Source: Deltaproteobacteria bacterium (GTDB lineage: Bacteria; Desulfobacterota; Binatia; UBA9968). From it: 7,248 bases of DNA. Every line of letters starts with the position of its first letter. Positions within the stretch are counted from its first letter, which is position 1. Below, piece after piece: positions 1-4,833 of this stretch. The notes under the pieces are model-generated. The model saw only the letters and a list, made by a program, of their open reading frames with translations. It was not told where the DNA came from and did not search any database. The stretch lies in assembly GCA_016183075.1 (NCBI GenBank), contig JACPFH010000590.1:1-7248 (forward strand). The letters are read 5' to 3'. The translations under genes and the position numbers were made by a program.

Positions 1-749
1 CTTGGGGGTTGGAGACGGAATTTGAGCGCTCGGTAAACAAATTTGCGCCGAAGGCGAAGGACTATCCCAAATTAGAGGGAGGTCTCATAAGGCTTTTCAA
101 GCGTCAGTTTCGTCAGTTTGGCCTTCCTAGTCCTGGAGAAAACGATTTTATGGAATGGCTCGCCGTGATGCGCCATTACGGTGCCCCCACTCGAATACTT
201 GATTGGACTTATTCATTTTACCCTGCTCTTTTCTTTGCGGTGGAGGAAGCAAAAGCTGAATCGGCAGTGTGGGCGCTTGACACTAAATGGACAGACCGCC
301 AATGCAAAGAGAAATACCCAACCGAGTGGAAGCTTGTTGAGACCGATGGCAGTGATCCCAACGCTCGATGTTTTAAGACTTTCAAGGAAGTTTTTTTGGC
401 AAAAAAGAGTTTTGTGATTAACATGAACTCCTACAATCAAAATCAAAGGCTAGTTATTCAACAAGGAACTTTTCTCTGCCCCGGCAATATCGAGGCCTCT
501 TTCGAGGAAAATTTACTGGCACTTGCAGACGGAAAATCTTTGGACAGCAACGTCGTTAAGTATGTGATAACTGGCGATGCTGAGGAAAGAAGAGAGATCC
601 TAAAGCGGCTGCATCGCATGAACATGAATCGTGCGACCCTTTTCCCTGGTCTGGATGGTTTTGCCCAGTCCCTGAAGACTCGCATACTTTTCCCGCAACT
701 ACTGTTACCCGATCCCAAATGGCAATCGTGGCTCGAAAAAAAGAGGTAA
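1..749 (+). CDS. FRG-domain protein, 5' end outside window
   Basis: The reading frame is open from the window edge to a TAA at 747-749. The family hallmark is the segment HYGAPTRILDW at about 174-206, followed by an aromatic/Ala-rich stretch (YPALFFAVEE) and a beta-strand-like SAVWALD. These match the FRG domain core, usually written H-Y-G-x-P-T-R-L-L-D-W. The domain normally opens with an FRG(Q/H) motif and a W-x-L-x-T-x-x-x-R element. Here WGLETEFER sits right at the edge, so the gene very probably starts upstream and the TTG at 9 is not its true start. FRG proteins are often found in defence islands; their biochemical activity is not something I can state. The gene is clearly AT-rich (41 G+C in 120 bases at 361-480) beside the GC-rich metabolic genes, which suggests horizontal acquisition. 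The fragments downstream are also defence-type. Confidence 0.85.
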   Translation, partial: WGLETEFERSVNKFAPKAKDYPKLEGGLIRLFKRQFRQFGLPSPGENDFMEWLAVMRHYGAPTRILDWTYSFYPALFFAVEEAKAESAVWALDTKWTDRQCKEKYPTEWKLVETDGSDPNARCFKTFKEVFLAKKSFVINMNSYNQNQRLVIQQGTFLCPGNIEASFEENLLALADGKSLDSNVVKYVITGDAEERREILKRLHRMNMNRATLFPGLDGFAQSLKTRILFPQLLLPDPKWQSWLEKKR

Positions 750-799
750 CAAAAAGGATCGAGCCGAGGGGCGATCTCTATGAGGAGAACAAAGGGGAC

Positions 800-876
800 G
801 CGAACCTTTTCTAGGCGGATGATGGGATGACGAACAAACAGGACAAGGCCACGCCCGGTTTGATTGCTCCGCACGG
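800..876 (+). repeat. 77-bp direct repeat, copy 1 (start of a four-helix-bundle gene)
   Basis: An ungapped comparison with 1731-1807 gives 70 of 77 identical bases; the mismatches are at 807, 809, 812, 817, 852, 853 and 865. The repeat spans the last codons of a short upstream frame, an ATGA stop/start overlap, and the first 17 codons of a gene start (MTNKQDKATPGLIAPHG). The copies diverge sharply after 876, exactly where this copy runs into an abiEi fragment. Confidence 0.9.
827..876 (+). pseudogene. Four-helix-bundle (23S rRNA IVS-like) protein, 5' remnant, copy 1
   Basis: From ATG 827 the frame reads MTNKQDKATPGLIAPHG and then leaves the family, entering abiEi DNA in a different frame. 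The matching copy at 1758 continues with GYRDLKSYQ. Together these resemble the N-terminus of 'four helix bundle' proteins related to those encoded in 23S rRNA intervening sequences, which typically carry HGGYR-LKS-Q before the helical bundle. That identification is from memory of the family and rests on few residues. Only the first 17 codons remain, so no functional product is expected. The ATG overlaps the TGA of a short upstream frame (ATGA at 827-830), so the ancestral gene was probably translationally coupled to a gene before it. Confidence 0.5.
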
Positions 877-1124
877 CCGGAAAGGCTCTCACAGAAGGTG
901 TCGTGCAACACCAGATCGAGGGAGTGGCTGTAAAGATCTACAGCCCCGCCAAGACGGTCGCCGACTGCTTTAAGTACCGGAATAAGATCGGCCTCGATGT
1001 GGCGCTTGAGGCGCTGAGGGACTACCGGCATAAGCACCGTGCAGGAATGGATGAACTGTGGTACTTTGCTAGCATCTGCCGTGTCACAGCGGTCATGCGA
1101 CCCTACTTCGAGGCGCTGGGGTGA
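877..1124 (+). pseudogene. abiEi: AbiEi-type antitoxin, 3' fragment
   Basis: This is the C-terminal part of an AbiEi-family antitoxin/transcriptional regulator, the repressor partner of type IV (AbiE) toxin-antitoxin systems. The frame starting at about 879 reads GKALTEGVVQHQIEGV, then the family signature YSPAKTVADCFKYRNKIG, then ALEALRDY and MDELWYFASICRV, ending MRPYFEALG at TGA 1122-1124. Full AbiEi proteins are about 200 residues with an N-terminal winged helix. Here that helix and most of the middle are missing and replaced by the four-helix-bundle gene start, in another frame. No convincing start codon or ribosome binding site precedes it; a TTG at 864 opens the frame but lies inside the repeat. 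The remaining piece cannot bind DNA as AbiEi does. The usual next gene, the nucleotidyltransferase toxin abiEii, is absent and a hicA-like gene takes its place. Confidence 0.85.
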
Positions 1125-1378
1125 ACCGTAGGAGATTACTCAAACGGCTCGCTGAAGGAGTCCTTAAGAATGTTTCTTTCACAGACTTTAGGAACTTGGT
1201 CGAAGGATTCGGGTTTCGACTAACACGTGTTACTGGGAGCCACCACATTTTCACGCATCCGAACATTTCTGAGCTGGTTAACCTGCAGGAAGTTAAAGGA
1301 GAAACCAAGCCATATCAAATTCGACAATTTCTGAGGTTGGTAGAGCGGTACAATCTCAGGTTGGAGGAAGAAGAATGA
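1121..1378 (+). CDS. hicA: HicA-family toxin (mRNA interferase)
   Basis: The 85-residue protein fits the small double-stranded-RNA-binding-like fold of HicA toxins, which cleave mRNA until bound by HicB. Visible features are FTDFRNLVEGFGFRLTRV (about 20-37), the catalytic-histidine motif GSHHIF (39-44), THP, and ELVNLQEVKGETKPYQIRQ with a closing LRLVERYNL helix. The catalytic histidine is expected in GSHH (41-42). The best start is GTG 1121, overlapping the abiEi TGA as GTGA. The ribosome binding site is weak (GAGG near 1110), so expression may depend on read-through translation of the upstream fragment. The stop overlaps the hicB start (ATGA at 1375-1378), typical of a co-translated pair. 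The sequence is AT-richer than the metabolic genes (24 G+C in 60 bases at 1261-1320). Confidence 0.88.
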   Translation: MNRRRLLKRLAEGVLKNVSFTDFRNLVEGFGFRLTRVTGSHHIFTHPNISELVNLQEVKGETKPYQIRQFLRLVERYNLRLEEEE

Positions 1379-1599
1379 AAGACTACCACATCAATATCTT
1401 TTACAGCGAAGAGGACGGCGGGTATATCGCTGATATTCCGGATCTGGAGGCATGCTCTGCTTTCGGGGAAACTCCGGAGCAGGCGCTGGCCGAGGTCAAG
1501 ATCGCTAAAGCTGCATGGCTGGAATCTGCCCGGCAAGCCGGGAAGCCAGTTCCCGAGCCCCGTTTCCGACCAGTCATCTACCAAGCCGCAGGTAAGTGA
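1375..1599 (+). CDS. hicB: HicB-family antitoxin (short form)
   Basis: This 74-residue protein has the HicB partial RNase H-like fold: an opening strand HINIFYSEEDGGYIADIPDLEAC (the D-G-G-Y-x-A-x-x-P-D/E-L signature, about 4-26), then SAFGETPEQALAEV and a closing helix with KPVPEPRFRP. Such proteins bind and block HicA. It has no C-terminal helix-turn-helix or ribbon-helix-helix domain, which longer HicBs use for autorepression, so repression would need a different route or be absent. ATG 1375 is preceded by a strong purine-rich site (GGAGGAAGAAG, 1363-1373) and overlaps the hicA stop. The pair looks intact and could be functional. Confidence 0.88.
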   Translation: MKDYHINIFYSEEDGGYIADIPDLEACSAFGETPEQALAEVKIAKAAWLESARQAGKPVPEPRFRPVIYQAAGK

Positions 1600-1653
1600 G
1601 ATCTGGCCGTTACCGGCGCCCGGCTCTGGAAAGTCCTGTGAGGCAAAGCCTTA

Positions 1654-1761
1654 ATGGACATCTCAGAGAAGAATCTTGAGCAAGTCATTGAGACGGTGTT
1701 GCTGGCTGGCGGGCCGGACGGCTACCCTGGGCGAACCGTGTCGAGGCAGATGATGGGATGA
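1654..1761 (+). pseudogene. hsdR: Type I restriction endonuclease HsdR-like, 5' remnant
   Basis: ATG 1654 opens 35 codons starting MDISEKNLEQVIETVLLAGG and continuing PDGYPGR, then TGA at 1759-1761. The opening resembles the N-terminus of type I restriction (HsdR) subunits, which begin with an acidic ISE-(K/R)-N-x-E-x-x-I-E-x-x-LLAGGPD stretch before the nuclease domain. This is family recognition by eye on about 28 residues. A full HsdR is around 1000 residues, so this is only a stub. From about codon 27 the sequence belongs to the 77-bp direct repeat, so the gene was cut where the repeat begins. The last codons (RTVSRQMMG) match the short frame before copy 1 (RTFSRRMMG). A GAGG at about 1640 could act as a ribosome binding site. 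Confidence 0.5.
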
Positions 1762-1807
1762 CGAACAAACAGGACAAGGCCAGCCCCGGTTTGATCGCTC
1801 CGCACGG
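1731..1807 (+). repeat. 77-bp direct repeat, copy 2
   Basis: This is the second copy of the element at 800-876, in the same orientation and offset by 931 bases, with 70 of 77 bases identical. Its left end lies inside the hsdR-like remnant, while the right end continues into further four-helix-bundle codons that copy 1 has lost. The two copies bracket the abiEi fragment and the hicAB pair. Confidence 0.9.
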
Positions 1808-1844
1808 CGGATACCGTGACCTAAAGTCGTATCAGCAAACGTGA
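1758..1844 (+). pseudogene. Four-helix-bundle (23S rRNA IVS-like) protein, 5' remnant, copy 2
   Basis: ATG 1758 starts MTNKQDKASPGLIAPHGG followed by YRDLKSYQ, then QT and a TGA at 1842-1844 (28 codons). HGGYR-LKS-Q is the recognisable entry to the helical bundle of this small-protein family (usually well over 100 residues); everything after is gone. The start overlaps the stop of the preceding frame as ATGA, as in copy 1. This copy retains about nine more family codons than copy 1. I expect no functional product, although the 28-residue peptide could still be made. Confidence 0.5.
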
Positions 1845-2155
1845 ATCCATACCGCGGTGATGTCTCGACCATCTTCATAGTTGCGCTGCGCCGCAGATTG
1901 AGAGTTTCTACCAACTCAAGCAGCCGCTCAAACTCCGCGCTCGACATTTCCACGTTTTCGTAATTCCGAAATGCTGATAATGTCCTGAGGAACCTTCTCC
2001 CGCCGAACGGCCTGATGCCTCAGCGTGCGCGGCGCCTCTTTTCGGCAGGGACGTCGTTGATTAAGGCCTGGGCCGGCCTTTCTACATCGTACGCATCTTC
2101 GGAAAGGCATTAGCCGTGGGCACGGAGGAGCGCCGGGCGAATAAGCGCGGTGCGC
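1845..2155. other. Non-coding or decayed stretch, no intact gene
   Basis: No convincing intact gene is seen on either strand. On the - strand, peptide-like stretches appear in different frames: LSEDAYDVERPAQALINDV near 2105-2050, then QDIISISELRKR near 1990-1955, then EMSSAEFERLLELVETLNL near 1950-1890. Moving between them requires frame changes, so this may be a gene broken by frameshifts, or chance. I recognise no family. The stretch also holds copy A of a dispersed repeat at 1927-1970. Confidence 0.4.
1927..1970 (+). repeat. Dispersed intergenic repeat, copy A
   Basis: An ungapped comparison with 3457-3500 (same strand) gives 33 of 44 identical bases. The core 1951-1970 matches 3481-3500 at 18 of 20 (CACGTTTTCGTAATTCCGAA against CACGGTTTCGTAGTTCCGAA). 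Similarity continues for some bases to the right with one gap. Read on the - strand, both copies encode similar peptides (ISELRKRGN and FSELRNRES). It could be a small mobile or REP-like intergenic element, or the remnant of a duplicated gene. Confidence 0.65.
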
Positions 2156-2184
2156 TTGACACCCGTGCTACACGCTTCTATGCT
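2156..2184 (+). promoter_or_regulatory. Sigma70-like promoter of the VapBC-type pair
   Basis: A perfect -35 box TTGACA (2156-2161) is followed by a 17-base spacer and TATGCT (2179-2184, four of six consensus positions). Transcription would begin near 2191, about 37 bases before the antitoxin start. Position and quality make it the likely promoter of the two-gene operon. Confidence 0.6.
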
Positions 2185-2216
2185 TGAAGCAACGTGATGC
2201 AGCCGATGATGCAGCC
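2174..2216 (+). promoter_or_regulatory. Candidate autoregulatory operator of the VapBC-type pair
   Basis: Three symmetric elements overlap or follow the -10 box. GCTTC (2174-2178) pairs with GAAGC (2186-2190). The near-perfect palindrome TGCTTGAAGCA lies at 2181-2191. A tandem 12-bp direct repeat occupies 2193-2204 and 2205-2216 (10 of 12 identical, sharing TGATGCAGCC). Ribbon-helix-helix antitoxins usually bind paired short sites over their own promoter, so this is a sensible operator region. Which element is bound is not decided by the sequence. Confidence 0.4.
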
Positions 2217-2227
2217 AGGGGGGTGCC

Positions 2228-2491
2228 ATGAAAGCCATAACGTTAAGGAATCTACCTCCGGAGGTGGTAAAAATCGTGCGCAAGAAAGCACGAAAAAAAG
2301 GCACGAGCATCAACAAAGCGGTCATTAGCCTGTTGGAGGAGAGCACGGGAACTTCGCGCAAGAAGCAAGAGAAGAAAACGCTCTACCATGACCTTGATGC
2401 ATTAGCCGGATCGTGGACAAGAGAGGAAGCCCTGGAGTTTGAGAAAGCTCTGGCCGCACAGCGAACGATTGAACCGGATCTGTGGAAATGA
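2228..2491 (+). CDS. Ribbon-helix-helix antitoxin (VapB/FitA-like)
   Basis: The 87-residue basic protein begins MKAITLRNLPPEVVKIVRKKA, a ribbon-helix-helix DNA-binding domain: a short strand (about 2-6) and two helices (about 10-22 and 28-38, from GTSINKAVISLLEE). The C-terminal half (about 45-87) is charged and ends in a segment rich in Trp, Glu and Leu (SWTREEALEFEKAL), the usual toxin-wrapping tail of VapB/FitA antitoxins. The pair would repress its own promoter. ATG 2228 follows a strong AGGGGGG site (2217-2223) with four bases between. The stop overlaps the toxin start (ATGA at 2488-2491), which fits coupled expression. Confidence 0.85.
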   Translation: MKAITLRNLPPEVVKIVRKKARKKGTSINKAVISLLEESTGTSRKKQEKKTLYHDLDALAGSWTREEALEFEKALAAQRTIEPDLWK

Positions 2492-2886
2492 GTCGGTTGC
2501 TTCTGGATACTTCGGCTTATTCGGCTTTTATGAGGGGTCACGGCGAGATCAAACCGGCTATTCAGGAGGCCGAGGAGATCTGTCTTAATGTGGTTGTCCT
2601 CGGCGAGCTTCTCGCCGGGTTCATGAGAGGTAAGCGGAGAAGAAAAAATGAGGCGGAACTCAAGAACTTTTTAGGGTCAACGCGCGTCAGTATTTTAGAT
2701 GTTAACGAAGAAACAGCCGAGAGGTACGCCGTAATTCTCGATTCTCTCTGGAGAGCCGGCACTCCCATACCGACCAATGATATCTGGATCGCTGCGAGCA
2801 CTATGCAGCACGGCCTGCACCTTCTCACTACGGATGCTCACTACCAGAACGTGCCTCAAGTCATCGTCGACTACTTTGCGGCCTAA
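2488..2886 (+). CDS. vapC: PIN-domain ribonuclease toxin (VapC-like)
   Basis: This 132-residue PIN-domain protein is the toxin partner of the preceding antitoxin. VapC toxins are Mg2+-dependent endoribonucleases that cut tRNA or rRNA. The four acidic positions of the active site are all visible: D7 in LLLDTSAYS, E40 in VVLGELLAG, D98 in TNDIWIAA and D116 in LLTTDAHY. Length and order match the family, so it looks intact. I chose ATG 2488, which overlaps the antitoxin TGA, over the in-frame GTG at 2482. The target RNA cannot be told from the sequence. Confidence 0.9.
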   Translation: MSRLLLDTSAYSAFMRGHGEIKPAIQEAEEICLNVVVLGELLAGFMRGKRRRKNEAELKNFLGSTRVSILDVNEETAERYAVILDSLWRAGTPIPTNDIWIAASTMQHGLHLLTTDAHYQNVPQVIVDYFAA

Positions 2887-2897
2887 CAGTTTATAAT
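2867..2897 (+). promoter_or_regulatory. Possible promoter of the PPOX gene
   Basis: A perfect -10 box TATAAT lies at 2892-2897, just after the vapC stop and 51 bases before the PPOX start. The -35 side is poor (TCGACT at 2867-2872 with a 19-base spacer), so strength is uncertain. Confidence 0.35.
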
Positions 2898-2948
2898 GGC
2901 ATCCGACGTGATCCGATGCATTTGAAGGAAGGAGGGGGGTCAGAAAGA

Positions 2949-3362
2949 ATGGACATCGCTGAAGCGCGGAGGTTTTTGTCGCAGCACCACCGAGGCGTGC
3001 TGGTCACCCACAAGCGCGATGGCGGTCTTCAGATGTCGCCGGTATCGCCGGGCATTGACGGAGAAGGTCGGGTGATCATCACTACTCGTGAAACCGCCTA
3101 CAAAACAAAGAACATCCGGCGCGATCCCCGGATCTCTCTCTGCGTTTTTGCCGATGCCTTTCACGGCTCCAATTGGATCCAGGTCAACGGCAGGGCGGAG
3201 ATCGTCTCACTGCCTGAAGCGATGGAGCCCCTTATCTTCTGGTACCGCCAGGTCAAGGGGGAGCACCTCAATTGGGCCGAGTACCGCCAAACCATGGAAA
3301 GAGAGCGCCGTCTGATACTCCGCATTAGCATCGAAGGCGCGGGACCCGATCAAAAAGGCTAG
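2949..3362 (+). CDS. PPOX-class flavin/F420-dependent oxidoreductase
   Basis: The 137-residue protein has the split-barrel fold of the pyridoxamine 5'-phosphate oxidase-like family. Visible family elements are RGVLVTHKRDGGLQMSPV (about 15-32), the phosphate-binding segment RETAYKTKNIRRDPR (47-61), SLCVFADAFHGSNWIQVNGRAEIV (63-86) and a C-terminal ERERRLILRISI. The pattern, notably T-x-K-x-x-N-I-R-R-D-P-R and the strand W-I-Q-V-x-G-x-A, resembles the branch often annotated as F420-dependent (TIGR03618-like). Cofactor choice between FMN and F420 cannot be proved by eye and the substrate is unknown. I chose ATG 2949, preceded by a strong AGGAGGGG site near 2930-2939; an in-frame ATG at 2916 lies before that site and is less likely. 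It stands alone rather than in an obvious operon. Confidence 0.82.
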   Translation: MDIAEARRFLSQHHRGVLVTHKRDGGLQMSPVSPGIDGEGRVIITTRETAYKTKNIRRDPRISLCVFADAFHGSNWIQVNGRAEIVSLPEAMEPLIFWYRQVKGEHLNWAEYRQTMERERRLILRISIEGAGPDQKG

Positions 3363-3536
3363 GCGGCGAATTCTGGCAAGCCGAGTTGCACATCTACACA
3401 ATCCACAGGATGCTCTGCGCCGCAATTCTGAGAAGTCCCATCTGCGCAAGTGTTCCCTAAAACTCGCCGTCGGACGCTTTCACGGTTTCGTAGTTCCGAA
3501 AATGAGAAAATATCATTTCCTAATAGGCGCCACGGC
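3363..3536. other. Intergenic stretch before the methyltransferase
   Basis: The frame of the methyltransferase is open upstream to 3450, but those residues do not resemble the family and include a dispersed repeat, so I treat 3363-3608 as non-coding. A second, shorter sequence resembling the repeat lies near 3407-3438 (on the - strand it reads FSELRRRAS, compared with FSELRNRES in copy B). Confidence 0.5.
3457..3500 (+). repeat. Dispersed intergenic repeat, copy B
   Basis: This is the partner of copy A at 1927-1970, offset by 1530 bases, with 33 of 44 identical bases and a core 3481-3500 at 18 of 20. Both copies lie between genes and in the same orientation. The - strand translation (DIFSFSELRNRES) parallels that of copy A (DIISISELRKRGN). 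Confidence 0.65.
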
Positions 3537-3566
3537 TTGACCTTACTCCTAAGGGCATTGTATGCG
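3537..3566 (+). promoter_or_regulatory. Possible promoter of the MetE-like gene
   Basis: TTGACC (3537-3542) and TATGCG (3561-3566) are separated by 18 bases, 43 bases before the chosen start of the methyltransferase. The -10 match is modest; GATAAA at 3566-3571 is an alternative. Confidence 0.3.
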
Positions 3567-3608
3567 ATAAAAGCCGTCAAAGACTTTGAATTGGTTGTGG
3601 AGGCCTCC

Positions 3609-4619
3609 ATGCAGCTTCCGCCTATTGCGACGACGACCGTTGGGAGTTTTCCGCGGCCCGGCTGGCTCGCCACCACCGAGCGGACTCAGGTTGCATTTCG
3701 TTGGGATGGCGAACGATTGAGTGAGGCGCAGGATGATGCGACGCTGTTGATCTTGCGCGAGCAGCAGGAGATCGGACTTGACCTGCTCACCGACGGGGAA
3801 CAGCGCCGGCCTCACTTCATCAACCATGTGCTCGCCGCCTGGGACGGAATCGATCTCGCCGCCCCTGGTGTCAAGAGCGTTTACCGGCGACGGACACAAG
3901 AACGTCTGGTTCCCCGGGTCGTGGGGAGAGTGAAGCGGCGTTGCGGGGCGGTCGTTGAGGACCTTCGCTTCGCGAAGGCCCACACACACCAGCCCGTCAA
4001 GATGGCCGTTCCGGGGCCAGTCACGGTAGTGGACAGCACACTCGACGAGGCTTACGGCGACGAAGTGGCTCTTGCCATGGATGTCGCCGCTGCCATCAAC
4101 GCGGAACTTCTGGACCTAGAGGCGGCAGGCTGCGACGTGCTGCAAATCGACGAGCCCGCCATGACACGCTATCACGAGAAGGTCACCGGCTATGGCGCCC
4201 GCGCCCTCAACCGCTGCCTCGAAGGAGTCCGCACGCCAACCATCGTGCACCTCTGCTACGGCTATCCGGGAGTCGGCGGCCGCCAACACGAGTACGAATA
4301 CCCCGAGCTGCTGGAGCAGTTGATGAAGACCCGGATTAGCGGATTTGCAGTGGAATTCGCCAGAAGCAACTACGATCCGTCACTCCTGAGCGCGTGCCGG
4401 GGCCGCCTTGTGATGTTCGGATGTGTGGACCCGGGCGACTCGCCTCCACCGCCTGTAGCGGCGGTCGTGGAGCGCGTGCGCACGGCGCTCAGGTACGTAG
4501 AGCCGGCGAACCTTATGCTCGCTCCGGACTGCGGTTTGATGACGATCACCCGGGGGCTCGCGCGCGCGAAAGCCAAGTTGCTGGTCGAAGCCGCGCGGCA
4601 GCTCAGGCAAACGCTCTAA
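3609..4619 (+). CDS. Cobalamin-independent methionine synthase-like methyltransferase
   Basis: The 336-residue protein corresponds to the C-terminal catalytic barrel of MetE, without the MetE N-terminal domain (whole MetE is about 750 residues). It opens with TTTVGSFPRPGWL (8-20). It contains GLDLLTDGEQRRPHF (56-70), the segment VPGPVTVVDST (134-144), and LEAAGCDVLQIDEPA (170-184). All zinc/thiolate ligands expected for MetE are visible: H214 and C216 in IVHLCYG, E249 in FAVEF, and C308 in LAPDCGL. It should therefore bind zinc and activate a thiol for methyl (or alkyl) transfer. Stand-alone versions are broadly called 'methionine synthase II family' and may use other methyl donors or thiols, so the reaction is open. 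ATG 3609 is preceded by GGAGG (3599-3603) with five bases between; the frame open to 3450 lacks family similarity. Confidence 0.87.
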   Translation: MQLPPIATTTVGSFPRPGWLATTERTQVAFRWDGERLSEAQDDATLLILREQQEIGLDLLTDGEQRRPHFINHVLAAWDGIDLAAPGVKSVYRRRTQERLVPRVVGRVKRRCGAVVEDLRFAKAHTHQPVKMAVPGPVTVVDSTLDEAYGDEVALAMDVAAAINAELLDLEAAGCDVLQIDEPAMTRYHEKVTGYGARALNRCLEGVRTPTIVHLCYGYPGVGGRQHEYEYPELLEQLMKTRISGFAVEFARSNYDPSLLSACRGRLVMFGCVDPGDSPPPPVAAVVERVRTALRYVEPANLMLAPDCGLMTITRGLARAKAKLLVEAARQLRQTL

Positions 4620-4692
4620 AGAACCATTGATGCAGGCACTGCCACTTGACCATCGCGGCGGAGGAAGTGGGCGACGGCTTCAGGAGGATACC

Positions 4693-4833
4693 GTGCAGAT
4701 GCGCATTGCAGCGGTCGACCTCATCAGCAATACCTGTTTTCCAGCGCTCGCCGCGGGCGCACTAGGCTTTTTGAAAGCTGAGGGTCTGGACGCCCACATT
4801 GAACTGGTCACCGCGCTTGAAGTGCGGGGTTAG
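4693..4833 (+). pseudogene. ABC transporter substrate-binding protein, 5' remnant
   Basis: A strong AGGAGG (4682-4687) precedes GTG 4693 and ATG 4699. The product from the ATG, MRIAAVDLISNTCFPALAAG followed by ALGFLKAEGLDAHIELV, matches the first strand-helix of NMT1/THI5-type periplasmic substrate-binding proteins (V-D-L-x-S-N-x-x-F-P-A-x-A-A-x-x-L-G-F-x-x-x-E-G-L-D). These are normally around 300 residues. The frame stops at TAG 4831-4833 after about 45 residues, and the 171 bases before the next gene cannot hold the rest, so the gene is truncated rather than frameshifted. No signal peptide is seen. It lies 73 bases after the methyltransferase on the same strand and may once have been co-transcribed with it. 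Confidence 0.7.

Noticed and set aside
719..814. A 31-codon frame from ATG 719 overlapping the end of the FRG gene (MAIVARKKEVTKRIEPRG...)
   Set aside because: It starts inside the FRG gene, has no clear ribosome binding site, ends within the repeat and resembles no family I know.
705..1953. Two - strand frames sharing a peptide with SNR-WPCPVCSSSHH
   Set aside because: The similarity is only the reverse reading of the 77-bp direct repeat; the + strand reading as a gene start is the better explanation, and the Cys pair is not evidence of a zinc protein.
3450..3608. N-terminal extension of the MetE-like gene by 53 codons
   Set aside because: The extension covers a dispersed repeat and a possible promoter and lacks family similarity, whereas ATG 3609 has a well-spaced GGAGG.
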